A stretch of 64,000 nt of DNA from contig NZ_SUPW01000001.1 in assembly GCF_013337285.1 (NCBI RefSeq), positions 372,001 through 436,000 of the forward strand, read 5' to 3'. The notes under the pieces were generated by a model. It ran no database searches. It had not been told where the DNA came from and worked only from the letters and a program-made list of their open reading frames with translations. The stretch is from Agrobacterium tumefaciens. Its GTDB lineage: Bacteria > Pseudomonadota > Alphaproteobacteria > Rhizobiales > Rhizobiaceae. Made by a program: the position numbers and the translations under genes. This document shows positions 55,535-64,000 of the stretch, one piece after another. Each line of letters opens with the position of its first letter. Position 1 is the first letter of the stretch.

Positions 55535-55665
55535 GGTGGGCAGTCCCCGTTTCGCTTTGAAACCTTCATCCAGACATATAAGTTGTCAGAGAACCGATTC
55601 CATCGTCCATTTGTTGCGCAAGGCTAGAGGGATTTGGTTTCAAAATAGGTAACTTCGGGGAAGAA

Positions 55666-55974
55666 ATGCTGCGCGATACGAAAAACAAAGGCAATGCCGG
55701 CAAAGATCCGCAAGAAACGGCGGCCGCCATACTTGGCTGGCTGGCCAACGAGCCGGACATGCTGGCACGTTTTCTGGCGCTGAGCGGCTTGCAGGCCAAT
55801 ATGCTGCGCCAGGCCGTCGCCGACCCCGGCTTTCTGGCCGGCCTCACCGATTTTCTGATGAGCCACGAGCCGGACCTCATGGCGTTCTGTGCCGCAACCG
55901 ATACCTCACCCGAAACGGTGGCTGCCGCCTGGCACCATTTTTCCGGTCCGGGGCTGGATTCGGGTGTGTATTGA
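55666..55974 (+). CDS. DUF3572 family protein
   Basis: 102 residues, helical and acidic. DUF3572 pattern: [58 protein letters not shown]. These proteins are alphaproteobacterial and of unknown function. It is divergent from divK. The downstream dinB frame would overlap its stop by four bases if dinB began at TTG 55971, suggesting a two-gene unit. Confidence 0.88.
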   Translation: MLRDTKNKGNAGKDPQETAAAILGWLANEPDMLARFLALSGLQANMLRQAVADPGFLAGLTDFLMSHEPDLMAFCAATDTSPETVAAAWHHFSGPGLDSGVY

Positions 55975-56045
55975 CCGGCCAGCCCCTTGAGCGACCGTCT
56001 CCACCGGAGTATGGTCGGCAACGTTCTGGTTTTGTTTTCAGCCCC

Positions 56046-57329
56046 ATGTCCACGTCGCACTCCTATGATCCCGGTTTTTGTCGCGACTGTCTGGCCGGTC
56101 AGCCAGCGGGTTTGAGGCGTTGCCGCTCCTGTGGCAGCCCGCGTCTCGTCTATCATGATGAACTCTATGATCTGAGCATCGCCCATATCGACTGCGACGC
56201 CTTTTATGCTTCCGTTGAAAAGCGCGACAATCCGGAACTGGCTGACAAGCCGGTCATTGTCGGCGGTGGCAAGCGGGGCGTGGTTTCGACGGCGTGCTAC
56301 ATCGCCCGCATTCAGGGCGTGCGTTCCGCCATGCCGATGTTCAAGGCGTTGGAAGCCTGCCCGGATGCGGTGGTCATCAAACCCGACATGGAGAAGTACA
56401 GCCGTGTCGGACGCGAAATCCGCGCCATGATGCAGGAATTGACGCCGCTGGTGCAGCCGCTTTCCATAGACGAAGCTTTTCTCGATCTCGCCGGCACGGA
56501 GAGGCTGCATCACGATCCACCAGCGCGTGTGCTGGCGAAGTTTGCAAAGCGTGTGGAAAAGGAGGTCGGCGTGACCGTCTCGGCCGGGCTTTCCTATTGC
56601 AAGTTTCTGGCCAAGGTCGCATCCGACCTCAACAAGCCGCGGGGTTTTTCGGTGATTGGCGAGGCGGAGGCGCTTGCCTTTCTGGCGACGCGGCCCGTAA
56701 CCACAATCTGGGGCGTGGGCAAAGCTTTTGCTGCGACACTGGAGGCGGACGGTATCCGCATGATCGCCCAGCTGCAGGAAATGGAAGAAGGCGACCTGAT
56801 GCGCCGTTACGGCGTGATGGGACAGCGGCTCTTCCGGCTTTCGCGCGGCATTGACGAGCGGCATGTGCACAATAACGACCCGGTCAAAAGCGTGTCTTCC
56901 GAAACCACCTTCTTCAACGACATTTCCCGCCATGAGGACCTGGTGCCGATCCTGCGGTCGCTTTCCGAAAAAGTCGCATGGCGGCTGAAGAAAAACGGCA
57001 TTGCCGGCCAGACAGTGGTGCTGAAGATGAAGACGTCCGACTTTAAAATCCGTACCCGCAACCGCAAGCTCGATGATCCCACCCAGCTTGCCGACCGGAT
57101 TTTCCGTACCGGGCTATCTATGTTGGAAAAGGAAACCGACGGCACAAAATTCCGCCTGCTCGGCATCGGCGTCAGCGATCTGCGCGATGCGGGTCTTGCC
57201 GACCCTCCTGATCTCGTCGACAGGCAGGCTGCCCGCCGGGCGGCGGCGGAAGCGGCGATGGACAAGCTGCGTGACAAGTTCGGCAAAGGCAGCGTCGAGA
57301 CCGGCTACACGTTTGGCACACGCAAATAG
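56046..57329 (+). CDS. dinB: DNA polymerase IV with N-terminal zinc-ribbon extension
   Basis: 427 residues from ATG 56046; a TTG at 55971, coupled to the upstream stop, would add 25 residues. Y-family polymerase that bypasses DNA lesions. The catalytic residues are present: Asp49 in [14 protein letters not shown] and the [10 protein letters not shown] motif. Then follow the thumb helix-hairpin-helix ([14 protein letters not shown]) and little finger. Ahead of the polymerase is a four-cysteine cluster (Cys12, 15, 26, 29; FCRDC ... RCRSC) like a zinc ribbon, absent from E. coli DinB. No LexA box is visible upstream of the DUF3572-dinB unit. Confidence 0.93.
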   Translation: MSTSHSYDPGFCRDCLAGQPAGLRRCRSCGSPRLVYHDELYDLSIAHIDCDAFYASVEKRDNPELADKPVIVGGGKRGVVSTACYIARIQGVRSAMPMFKALEACPDAVVIKPDMEKYSRVGREIRAMMQELTPLVQPLSIDEAFLDLAGTERLHHDPPARVLAKFAKRVEKEVGVTVSAGLSYCKFLAKVASDLNKPRGFSVIGEAEALAFLATRPVTTIWGVGKAFAATLEADGIRMIAQLQEMEEGDLMRRYGVMGQRLFRLSRGIDERHVHNNDPVKSVSSETTFFNDISRHEDLVPILRSLSEKVAWRLKKNGIAGQTVVLKMKTSDFKIRTRNRKLDDPTQLADRIFRTGLSMLEKETDGTKFRLLGIGVSDLRDAGLADPPDLVDRQAARRAAAEAAMDKLRDKFGKGSVETGYTFGTRK

Positions 57330-57499
57330 CGGTTTAATCGTGAGCCTTGGGAACTGCGCATCGACCCGTTCCGCCACTTCATACCAATGTATTTTAGATT
57401 TTACACAAATTAGTGATGTTACGGCTGCGCCGTCCTTAAGCTTCCTTAAACTTCGCGTGGTTGAGTGAAGCAAGTTTTGTGCATGTGGTGTATTGCGTC

Positions 57500-58738
57500 A
57501 TGTCCCTTCGCCTCCGTCTTCTGACCGGCATGCTGTCGGCCAGTATTTTTGCCTTCCCGGCGCTTGCCGCCGATAGCAGATCGCTGCAGATCCTCGTTTC
57601 GAAAAGCGACCAGTCGCTTTCGCTTTATGAAAATGGCGAGATCATCGCCACCTCGAAAGTCTCCACCGGCAAGGCCGGGCATGAGACGCCGAGCGGCATA
57701 TTTTCCATTCTGGAAAAACGGAAATACCACGAATCGAATATCTATTCGGCCGCCCCCATGCCCTTCATGCAGCGGCTGACATGGTCCGGCATTGCGCTGC
57801 ACGAAGGCAAGGTACCGAACTACGCGGCTTCGCATGGCTGCGTGCGCCTGCCTTCGAAATTCGCCAAGTCACTTTTCGGCGACACAGCGACTGGCGTGCA
57901 TGTCATCATCACCGACCGCCCGGTTTCGCTGCGCTTCGTTGAGCATCCGGCGTTGTTTACACCGCGAGACGACGGCGATGACGGCAAGCTGCTTCTGTCC
58001 GATGTCGAGTTGCGCCCGGCGACCTTCGATGCGGCATTGGGCGCGGTCGAGGTTGCCGTCAATGAAAAGACGCAAGCCATCAAGCCGGCGGCGAAGGTCA
58101 GGGATCCCTCCCCTTTGCGCATTCTCATTACCCGGCGTGGGGAGCGGGAAAAGGTGATGGATATCCAGGCCCTGCTGACCCGCCTTGGCTTCGATGCCGG
58201 TTCGCCCGATGGTTATACCGGAGAAATGACTGTCAGCGCCGTGAACGGTTTCAAGCGCTGGAAGGGATTGCCAACCACCGGACCGCTTCTGACCGACGCC
58301 TTCGTGACGGCGCTTTACACTTCCGCCGGCGAAGATCATCCACTGAGCGGCAAGATCATGGTGCGGCAGGATTTCAAGCCGCTGTTCGAGGCGGCTATCG
58401 ACATCAGGGATCCGGAGGTGGCGCTGGGAACCCATTTTCTAGAAGCCGTTTCAGTGGATCGTGCAAAAGGAACCGCCGAATGGAACGGCGTGACGCTCGA
58501 AAACCATCTTCCCGCCGCCGCCCGCAAGCGGCTTGGCATTACCGTCACCGAAGCGCCGGGCGGCTTCGATCAATTGAGCGCCGTACTTGGCCGTCTCGAC
58601 ATACCGGCAGACATTCGCTCCCGCATTGAACAGGAGCTTTCAACCGGCAGCTCGATCACTGTTTCCGATCTCAGTCACCAGATGGAGACAGGAACCGGAA
58701 CGGACTTCATTACCGTGACGAAGGAAGGGCCGGTTTGA
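57500..58738 (+). CDS. L,D-transpeptidase (YkuD) with peptidoglycan-binding domain
   Basis: 412 residues. A signal peptide (about 1-24, ending ALAAD) leads to a YkuD domain (about 27-150). Its catalytic motif is complete: His in ALHEGKVPNY, then ASHGCVRLP with the nucleophilic Cys. A peptidoglycan-binding-like helical repeat lies at about 220-275 (DIQALLTRLGFDAGSPDGYTGEMT). The enzyme makes 3-3 cross-links or attaches proteins to peptidoglycan. Agrobacterium relies heavily on L,D-transpeptidation during polar growth. ATG 57500 is chosen because it starts the signal peptide; a TTG 13 codons earlier is less likely. Confidence 0.92.
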   Translation: MSLRLRLLTGMLSASIFAFPALAADSRSLQILVSKSDQSLSLYENGEIIATSKVSTGKAGHETPSGIFSILEKRKYHESNIYSAAPMPFMQRLTWSGIALHEGKVPNYAASHGCVRLPSKFAKSLFGDTATGVHVIITDRPVSLRFVEHPALFTPRDDGDDGKLLLSDVELRPATFDAALGAVEVAVNEKTQAIKPAAKVRDPSPLRILITRRGEREKVMDIQALLTRLGFDAGSPDGYTGEMTVSAVNGFKRWKGLPTTGPLLTDAFVTALYTSAGEDHPLSGKIMVRQDFKPLFEAAIDIRDPEVALGTHFLEAVSVDRAKGTAEWNGVTLENHLPAAARKRLGITVTEAPGGFDQLSAVLGRLDIPADIRSRIEQELSTGSSITVSDLSHQMETGTGTDFITVTKEGPV

Positions 58739-58761
58739 GGGACGCGTGAGCGTCTGAACCC

Positions 58762-61700
58762 TTAAACCAGTTCCACATCGACGACGCCGGGAGCGGAGCG
58801 AAGTGCTGCGGCGATTTCCGGTGAAATGCGGTATTTCTCCGTCAGTTCCACTTCGATTTCGCGGCTGCCCTCATCCTTGATGACGATGAAATAGACTGAC
58901 CCGTCACCCTTGGTGTTGAGGTGGCGGGCGACGGTTTTCAGTGGGCCGGAATCGCGCACATAGACGCGCAGAGCCTTCTGCATCTGCACCGACTTCTCCT
59001 CCAGCGATTGCGCCGTCTGGATGCGCAGACCGATGCCTTCCGGGCGTTCTTCCGCAGCCACGGTGATGACAAGTGATTTGCCGACCTCGAGCAGATCACG
59101 GAACTGAGCGAGCCCTTCGGAAAAGAGCACCGCCTCATATTGCCCTGACGCATCAGAGAAGGTGACGATGCCCATCTTGTTGCCGGTACGGGTCTTGCGC
59201 TCCTGTTTGCCGGTGACGGTGCCGGCCAGACGCCCGGCGGTTGCGCCCTGTTTCACCGCGGCGGAAAAATCAGCGATATTCTGCACACGCAACTTTTCCA
59301 GCACGGGGCGATAGGTGTCGAGCGGATGGGCGGTGAGGTAGAACCCGAGCACCTGATATTCACGCAACAGCTTTTCCGAAGCGAGCCACGGCTGGAAGGC
59401 CGGCAGCACCAGCTTTTCCGGGCCGTTTCCACCACCGGAACCGAACATGTCCGACTGGCCGATGGTGCGGTTGTTCTGCGCCATCTGCGCATAACCGATG
59501 ATGCGGTCGAGCCCACCGATCAATTCGGCACGATCGCGGCCGAAACAATCGAAGCCGCCGGCATTGATAAGGCTTTCTAGAACACGCCGATTGATCTGCT
59601 TCGGATCGATACGCAGGCAGAAATCCTCAAGGCTCGTGAACGGCTTGTCGCCACGCACTTCGACGATATGTTCGACAGCACCCTCGCCGACGCCCTTGAT
59701 GGCGGCCAGCGAATAATAGATGCGGTTTTCACCCGTCTCGAACTGGCGGAAAGACGTCTGCACCGAAGGCGCTACGACCTCGATGCCGAGGCGGCCGGCA
59801 TCCTGACGGAAATCATTGAGCTTTTCCGTGTTCGCCATATCGAGCGTCATGGAGGCGGCAAGGAATTCCACCGGATAATGCGCCTTCATATAGGCGGTCT
59901 GGTAAGAAACGATGGCGTAAGCGGCGGCGTGGCTCTTGTTGAAGCCGTAATTGGCAAACTTTGCCAGAAGGTCGAAGATGGTGTTGGCCTGCGGTTTCGA
60001 CACACCGTTCCTGATGGCGCCATCGACGAAACGTTCGCGCTGCTGGTCCATCTCTTCCTTGATCTTCTTGCCCATGGCGCGGCGCAGAAGATCGGCCTCG
60101 CCGAGCGAATAACCTGACAGGACCTGGGCGATCTGCATCACCTGTTCCTGATAGACGATAACGCCCTGCGTTTCCTTCAACAGATGGTCGATGGTCGGAT
60201 GGATGGACTCCAGCTCCTCCTCGCCATGTTTGCGGGCGTTATAGACCGGGATATTTTCCATCGGGCCTGGACGATAAAGCGCCACCAGCGCAATGATATC
60301 CTCGATGCAGTCCGGGCGCATGCCGATCAGCGCCTTGCGCATGCCCGCACTTTCCACCTGGAACACGCCGATGGTTTCGCCACGCGAGAGCATCTCGTAG
60401 GTTTTCGTGTCCTCCAGCGGAATGGCGGCAAGATCGACCTTGATGCCACGCTTGGCGACGAAATCGACCGCCACCTTCAGCACCGTCAGCGTCTTCAGGC
60501 CGAGAAAGTCGAATTTGACGAGACCGGCGCTTTCCACCCATTTCATGTTGAACTGGGTTACCGGCATGTCGGACCGCGGATCGCGATACATCGGTACCAG
60601 CTTCGACAGCGGCCGGTCGCCAATGACGATACCGGCGGCGTGGGTGGAAGCGTGGCGATAAAGCCCCTCGATCTTCTGGGCGATATCCAAGAGGCGAGCG
60701 ACGACCGGCTCCTTGTCCGCCTCTTCCTGCAGGCGCGGCTCTTCCTCGATCGCTTTCGACAGCGGCGTGGGATTGGCCGGGTTGTTGGGCACCAGCTTGC
60801 AGATCTTGTCCACCTGCCCATAGGGCATTTCCAGCACGCGGCCGACGTCGCGCAGGGCCGCGCGCGCCTGCAACGATCCGAAGGTGATGATCTGCGCCAC
60901 CTGCTCGCGGCCATATTTGCGCTGCACGTAGCGGATTACCTCTTCGCGGCGATCCTGGCAGAAGTCGATATCGAAGTCGGGCATCGAGACGCGTTCGGGG
61001 TTGAGGAAGCGCTCGAACAGCAACGAGAAACGCAACGGATCGACATCGGTGATGGTCAGCGCATAAGCCACAAGCGAGCCGGCGCCCGAACCGCGGCCGG
61101 GGCCGACCGGGATGTCCTGCTGCTTGGCCCATTTGATGAAGTCGGCAACAATCAGGAAGTAGCCGGGAAAACCCATGCGTTCGATAACGCCGAGCTCAAA
61201 ATCCAGCCTGTCGCGATATTCCTGTTCGGTGTAGCCCGGTGCCATGCCAAGGGCTGCAAGGCGTTGATCGAGACCCTCGACCGCCTGACGGCGAAGCTCC
61301 TCGGCCTCTGCCCGCTGCGCCGCTTCCGGGTCCTCGCTGGCGCCGGTGAAACGCGGCAGGATGGGTCCGCGCTTTTTCAGCACATAGGAGCAGCGGAGCG
61401 CAATCTCGATGGTGTTTTCGAGCGCCTCGGGAATGTCGGCAAACAGCGCCGTCATCTCTTCGCGGCTTTTGAGATAATGATCGGGCGTCAGGCGAAAGCG
61501 GCTGTCATCGGAAACGATGGCGTTATGCGCCACCGCCATCAGCGCATCATGCGCCTCGTAATCGGCCTTGGAAGGGAAAAACGCCTCGTTGGTGGCGACC
61601 AGCGGTATATCGTGTTCATAAGCAAGACCGATCATGCGTCGCTCATGGGAGCGGTCGTAACCGGACTGGCGTTGCAATTCGATATAAAGCCTGTCACCGA

Positions 61701-62262
61701 AGAGTGATTTCAGCACCAGCAGCCGCTCTTTGGCCTGTGCAGCATGGCCTTCTCTCAGGGCCATATCCACCGGCCCGCCGGTGGCGCCCGTCAGCGCGAT
61801 CAAGCCGGCATTGGAAGCCTCTTCCAGCCATGCACGGGTAATATGGACGGATTGACCGCCGCCCTCGCCATCCAGATAGGCACGGCTGATGAGATCCACC
61901 AGTCGCTCGTAACCTTCGGCATTGGCGGCCAGAAGCACGATTGCGGGGAGCTTCGCAAGATGGCTGTTATGATTGCGGCGATCCTCCGCCGCGTCCTGCA
62001 TGTCGATCGACACCTGGCAACCGATGATCGGCTGCAGGCCTTCATCGCGCGCCTTTTCGGAAAATTCCAGCGCGACGAAAAGATTGTTGGTGTCGGTGAT
62101 GGCGATTGCCGGCTGGCCGTCTGCGACAGCCTTGGACATGATTTTCTTGAGGGGTAATGCCCCCTCAAGCAGGGAATAAGCGGAGTGAACCCGCAAATGA
62201 ACGAAACCAGGCGTCTTCAGCGTTTCGTCAGAGTTTTCTCCACGCACAACCGTATCGCCCAT
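58762..62262 (-). CDS. dnaE: DNA polymerase III alpha subunit
   Basis: 1166 residues, the replicative DnaE1 size. The PHP domain begins FVHLRVHSAYSLLEGALPLKKI (about 20-290). The polymerase catalytic Asp residues lie in SMPDFDIDFCQDRR, after GPGRGSGAGSLVAYAL. A helix-hairpin-helix (about 840-900, AAIKGVGEGAVEHI) and an OB domain (about 990-1070, GRLAGTVTGKQERKTRTGNKMG) follow. The start has AGGA eight bases upstream. The SOS-controlled peptide gene ends 105 bases upstream on the same strand with no terminator between, so the LexA promoter could also reach dnaE. Confidence 0.97.
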   Translation of the reverse strand: MGDTVVRGENSDETLKTPGFVHLRVHSAYSLLEGALPLKKIMSKAVADGQPAIAITDTNNLFVALEFSEKARDEGLQPIIGCQVSIDMQDAAEDRRNHNSHLAKLPAIVLLAANAEGYERLVDLISRAYLDGEGGGQSVHITRAWLEEASNAGLIALTGATGGPVDMALREGHAAQAKERLLVLKSLFGDRLYIELQRQSGYDRSHERRMIGLAYEHDIPLVATNEAFFPSKADYEAHDALMAVAHNAIVSDDSRFRLTPDHYLKSREEMTALFADIPEALENTIEIALRCSYVLKKRGPILPRFTGASEDPEAAQRAEAEELRRQAVEGLDQRLAALGMAPGYTEQEYRDRLDFELGVIERMGFPGYFLIVADFIKWAKQQDIPVGPGRGSGAGSLVAYALTITDVDPLRFSLLFERFLNPERVSMPDFDIDFCQDRREEVIRYVQRKYGREQVAQIITFGSLQARAALRDVGRVLEMPYGQVDKICKLVPNNPANPTPLSKAIEEEPRLQEEADKEPVVARLLDIAQKIEGLYRHASTHAAGIVIGDRPLSKLVPMYRDPRSDMPVTQFNMKWVESAGLVKFDFLGLKTLTVLKVAVDFVAKRGIKVDLAAIPLEDTKTYEMLSRGETIGVFQVESAGMRKALIGMRPDCIEDIIALVALYRPGPMENIPVYNARKHGEEELESIHPTIDHLLKETQGVIVYQEQVMQIAQVLSGYSLGEADLLRRAMGKKIKEEMDQQRERFVDGAIRNGVSKPQANTIFDLLAKFANYGFNKSHAAAYAIVSYQTAYMKAHYPVEFLAASMTLDMANTEKLNDFRQDAGRLGIEVVAPSVQTSFRQFETGENRIYYSLAAIKGVGEGAVEHIVEVRGDKPFTSLEDFCLRIDPKQINRRVLESLINAGGFDCFGRDRAELIGGLDRIIGYAQMAQNNRTIGQSDMFGSGGGNGPEKLVLPAFQPWLASEKLLREYQVLGFYLTAHPLDTYRPVLEKLRVQNIADFSAAVKQGATAGRLAGTVTGKQERKTRTGNKMGIVTFSDASGQYEAVLFSEGLAQFRDLLEVGKSLVITVAAEERPEGIGLRIQTAQSLEEKSVQMQKALRVYVRDSGPLKTVARHLNTKGDGSVYFIVIKDEGSREIEVELTEKYRISPEIAAALRSAPGVVDVELV

Positions 62263-62367
62263 ATCGTCGTCCTGTCATTCTGAATCGAGGGGGCGATTTT
62301 CCGATTTCCGGCGCTTAAAGTCTACAGCCTTGCGGCCTCCATACAGGCTTCTGCGCCGGTGTTTCCT

Positions 62368-62454
62368 TCACAGGGCAGTGAGGATCACCGAAAAGCTGGC
62401 AACAAAGACAGCGATGGAAGCGAAAGCGGCAACGTCACGGATGAAATCAGTCAT
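62368..62454 (-). CDS. 28-residue SOS-controlled membrane peptide (SidA-like candidate)
   Basis: A 28-codon frame from ATG 62454 to TGA 62368 with an excellent ribosome binding site (AAGGAGAG, ATG six bases later). The peptide has a short polar start (MTDFIRD) and then some 20 hydrophobic residues with no charge (AAFASIAVFVASFSVILTAL), i.e. one membrane helix. The promoter carries two overlapping LexA boxes. Caulobacter SidA, a 29-residue inner-membrane peptide induced by the SOS response, blocks division by acting on FtsW/FtsN. Size, topology and LexA control agree, but homology cannot be judged from so short a sequence. It lies between the lolD terminator and dnaE. Confidence 0.75.
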   Translation of the reverse strand: MTDFIRDVAAFASIAVFVASFSVILTAL

Positions 62455-62475
62455 TGGTCTCTCCTTACTCGTTAT

Positions 62476-62510
62476 GTTCCAAATTTGTTCTCATTTTGTT
62501 CGATTGTCAA
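62476..62510 (-). promoter_or_regulatory. Overlapping LexA boxes in the promoter of the small peptide gene
   Basis: On the plus strand, GTTC occurs at 62476, 62487 and 62498, each pair separated by exactly seven bases. This gives two overlapping GTTC-N7-GTTC boxes, the LexA operator of alphaproteobacteria. Read on the minus strand, a perfect -35 TTGACA lies at 62505-62510, and a weak -10 falls near 62482-62487, so LexA would sit right across the promoter. The nearest box edge is 21 bases from the ATG at 62454. Confidence 0.88.
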
Positions 62511-62602
62511 CAGGGTTTTGCTGATATTCCCCTTGCTAACGCGGTAGAATCGAATGGGGTTCCGTTTGCGCCTGGGGCAAGCCTCTGACTCCAAAGCGAA
62601 AA

Positions 62603-62630
62603 AACCCGGAGGTTAAAACACCTCCGGGTT
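62603..62630 (-). terminator. Rho-independent terminator after lolD
   Basis: A perfect 10-bp stem, AACCCGGAGG (62603-62612) with CCTCCGGGTT (62621-62630), has an 8-base loop. On the minus strand it runs into TTTTTT. It lies 92 bases after the lolD stop and separates the lol genes from the SOS peptide promoter. Confidence 0.9.
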
Positions 62631-62721
62631 CGGAAAAAATTCAATTGTGGACGAAAGAGGCGACACATGGAGGTGCCGCGACGAAGCGGCTCAACCGTGT
62701 GGACGGTATTACCGGCTCAGA

Positions 62722-63405
62722 TCAGAAATCGACGATCTTGCCGTCTGCAAGCGTTACGCGGCGGTCCATGCGGGCAGCGAGGTCGTGGTTATGGGTGGCG
62801 ATCATCGCCGCAAGGCCGGACTGGCGCACTAAGGCCTCCAGCGCATCGAAAACATAATGCGCGGTCTCGGGATCGAGGTTGCCGGTCGGCTCATCCGCAA
62901 GCAGCAGAAGCGGCGCATTTGCAACCGCGCGCGCAATTGCCACACGTTGCTGTTCGCCACCGGAAAGTTCGGCCGGACGATGTTCGCCGCGATGCCCGAC
63001 GCGCATATAGTCCAGCAGGGCGCTCGCGCGCTTGCGGGCCTCGGCCTGTGTCAAGCCAGCGATGAGCTGCGGCATCATCACATTTTCCACCGCTGAAAAT
63101 TCCGGCAGGAGGTGATGGAACTGGTAGACGAAGCCGATATCGCTGCGGCGGATCGCGGTGCGGGTTTCATCCGGCAGGCCGTTGCATGGTGCGCCGTTGA
63201 TGAAGACCTCGCCGGCATCGGGGTGTTCCAGAAGCCCGGCCAGATGCAGCAGTGTGGATTTTCCGGTACCGGAGGGGGCGACGAGCGCCACCATCTCACC
63301 GCTTCTCAATTCAAAATCGGCCTTGCGCAGAATGGAAAGCGACGTTTCACCCTGACCATAGGTCCGTTCCACGCCGGTAAGCCGCAGCACTGTTTTTTTT
63401 GCCAT
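62722..63405 (-). CDS. lolD: Lipoprotein-releasing ABC transporter ATP-binding protein
   Basis: 227 residues. The ATPase of LolCDE extracts lipoproteins from the inner membrane for delivery to LolA. Walker A is [14 protein letters not shown], the signature [14 protein letters not shown], Walker [14 protein letters not shown], with the His switch in IATHNHDLA. The Q-loop region [21 protein letters not shown] is the typical LolD sequence. The permease gene lies 15 bases upstream in the same operon. Confidence 0.96.
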   Translation of the reverse strand: MAKKTVLRLTGVERTYGQGETSLSILRKADFELRSGEMVALVAPSGTGKSTLLHLAGLLEHPDAGEVFINGAPCNGLPDETRTAIRRSDIGFVYQFHHLLPEFSAVENVMMPQLIAGLTQAEARKRASALLDYMRVGHRGEHRPAELSGGEQQRVAIARAVANAPLLLLADEPTGNLDPETAHYVFDALEALVRQSGLAAMIATHNHDLAARMDRRVTLADGKIVDF

Positions 63406-63420
63406 ATTTCGAAGCGGTCC

Positions 63421-64000
63421 TTATTCGTAACGCAGGGCCTGCACCGGATCGAGCTTGGACGCCCGCCATGCTGGAAAGATCGTTGCCAGGAAAGAAAGCG
63501 TCAACGCCATGATGACGACGGTGATGGTCTCGCTGATATCCATTTCGGCCGGCAGCTGGCTGAGGAAATAGAGCTGCGGATCGAACAGCACCGTGCCTGA
63601 TATCCACGAGAAGAACTGCCGGATGGATTCCACATTGAGGCAGACGATGACGCCGAGCGCCACACCGGCAAAGGTGCCGACCGTACCGATGGCCGCTCCC
63701 GTCATGAAGAAGATACGCATGACGGCGCCGGAACTGGCGCCCATGGTGCGCAGAATGGCGATATCGCTGCCCTTGTCCTTCACCAGCATGATCAGGCCGG
63801 AAATAATATTCAGCGCCGCCACCAGAACGATGAGGGTGAGGATCATGAACATCACGTTTCTTTCCACCTGCAGGGCGGAAAAGAAGGTCTGGTTCCGTTG
63901 TCTCCAGTCGGTGATATAGATCTGCCGTTCGGCCGCCTGCTCCACCAGCGGCCGGATGCCGTCGACATCATCAGGCCGGCTGACGTAGAGCTCGATGGAT
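63421..64000 (-). CDS. Lipoprotein-releasing ABC transporter permease, 3' part (LolC/LolE family)
   Basis: Cut by the window end; 192 C-terminal residues are visible and the frame continues beyond 64000. Before the first helix comes ITDWRQRNQTFFSALQVERNVMF, the conserved LolC/E segment. Then three or four membrane helices follow (MILTLIVLVAALNIISGLIM, a second with IFFMTGAAIGTVGTFAGVALGVIVC, a third with VVIMALTLSFLATIFPAW). It ends ASKLDPVQALRYE, the classical FtsX-domain C-terminus. LolC and LolE cannot be told apart here; alphaproteobacteria often have a single LolC/E-type permease. Confidence 0.93.
   Translation of the reverse strand, partial: SIELYVSRPDDVDGIRPLVEQAAERQIYITDWRQRNQTFFSALQVERNVMFMILTLIVLVAALNIISGLIMLVKDKGSDIAILRTMGASSGAVMRIFFMTGAAIGTVGTFAGVALGVIVCLNVESIRQFFSWISGTVLFDPQLYFLSQLPAEMDISETITVVIMALTLSFLATIFPAWRASKLDPVQALRYE

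Noticed and set aside
55535..55665. LexA box upstream of the DUF3572-dinB unit
   Set aside because: I looked for GTTC-N7-GTTC because dinB is often SOS-controlled. One GAAC is present, but no second half-site at the right distance.
60184..61707. Plus-strand open frame (507 codons) opposite dnaE
   Set aside because: Shadow of dnaE in a GC-rich genome; no domain and no start signal.

Overview
The window looks like the main chromosome of a Rhizobiaceae alphaproteobacterium, most probably Agrobacterium (A. tumefaciens/fabrum group). The grounds are a large apolipoprotein-like Growth Pole Ring protein gene, the divK-pleD pair, the accB-accC-aat-DUF2155-NDUFA12 order, an RNase E whose S1 domain is split by a long acidic insert, and LexA boxes of the alphaproteobacterial GTTC-N7-GTTC type. 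The DNA is GC-rich and densely coding throughout. I see no insertion sequence, prophage, CRISPR array, tRNA or rRNA.

Layout. 0.5-6.8 kb: the 2118-residue GPR gene. 7-15.3 kb: a PhzF-like protein, NAD kinase, a secreted small protein, a cysteine hydrolase, release factor 2 (with its programmed frameshift intact), penicillin-binding protein 1A and a cell-wall amidase. 15.3-18.9 kb: a long hairpin-rich leader followed by rne. 19-23.4 kb: an accessory stretch with an SDR protein lacking the classical catalytic residues, ABM and NIPSNAP proteins, an ArsR regulator, an aminotransferase and a periplasmic DsbA-like thiol oxidoreductase. 23.5-27.4 kb: aroQ, accB, accC, aat, DUF2155 and NDUFA12. 27.5-38.1 kb: GatB, GatA and GatC, mixed with four GNAT acetyltransferases, a YjhX-type protein behind a three-hairpin leader, a beta-lactamase-fold hydrolase, ruvX, tiny membrane proteins, a TetR regulator and a type II toxin-antitoxin pair. 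38.2-52.9 kb: an AidB-like flavoprotein, pyrB with a pseudo-dihydroorotase, plsY, dprA, topA, rnr, DUF983, a Nudix protein, an MFS transporter and rpmG. 53-53.8 kb: a non-coding, partly AT-rich gap. 53.8-64 kb: pleD/divK, a DUF3572 gene with a zinc-ribbon dinB, an L,D-transpeptidase, dnaE, a 28-residue SOS-controlled membrane peptide, lolD and the 3' part of a lolC/E permease.

The genes fall into a few functional groups. Envelope and polar-growth functions are well represented: GPR, PBP1A, amidase, L,D-transpeptidase, DivK/PleD and Lol. So are DNA maintenance (dnaE, dinB, topA, dprA, ruvX), RNA turnover (rne, rnr) and translation accuracy (prfB, gatABC, rpmG, aat).

The most interesting observation is at 62.37-62.51 kb. 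Two overlapping LexA boxes (three GTTC half-sites at exact 11-bp steps) lie next to a consensus -35, upstream of a strong ribosome binding site and a 28-codon ORF for a single-pass membrane peptide. This architecture matches Caulobacter SidA, the 29-residue SOS-induced division inhibitor, and the peptide gene is followed on the same strand by dnaE. Other points worth a second look are the hairpin-rich leaders of rne, yjhX and pyrB, the 22-residue apolipoprotein-like tandem repeats of GPR, the pseudo-dihydroorotase, and the SDR protein in which Ser, Tyr and Lys of the catalytic triad are all replaced.
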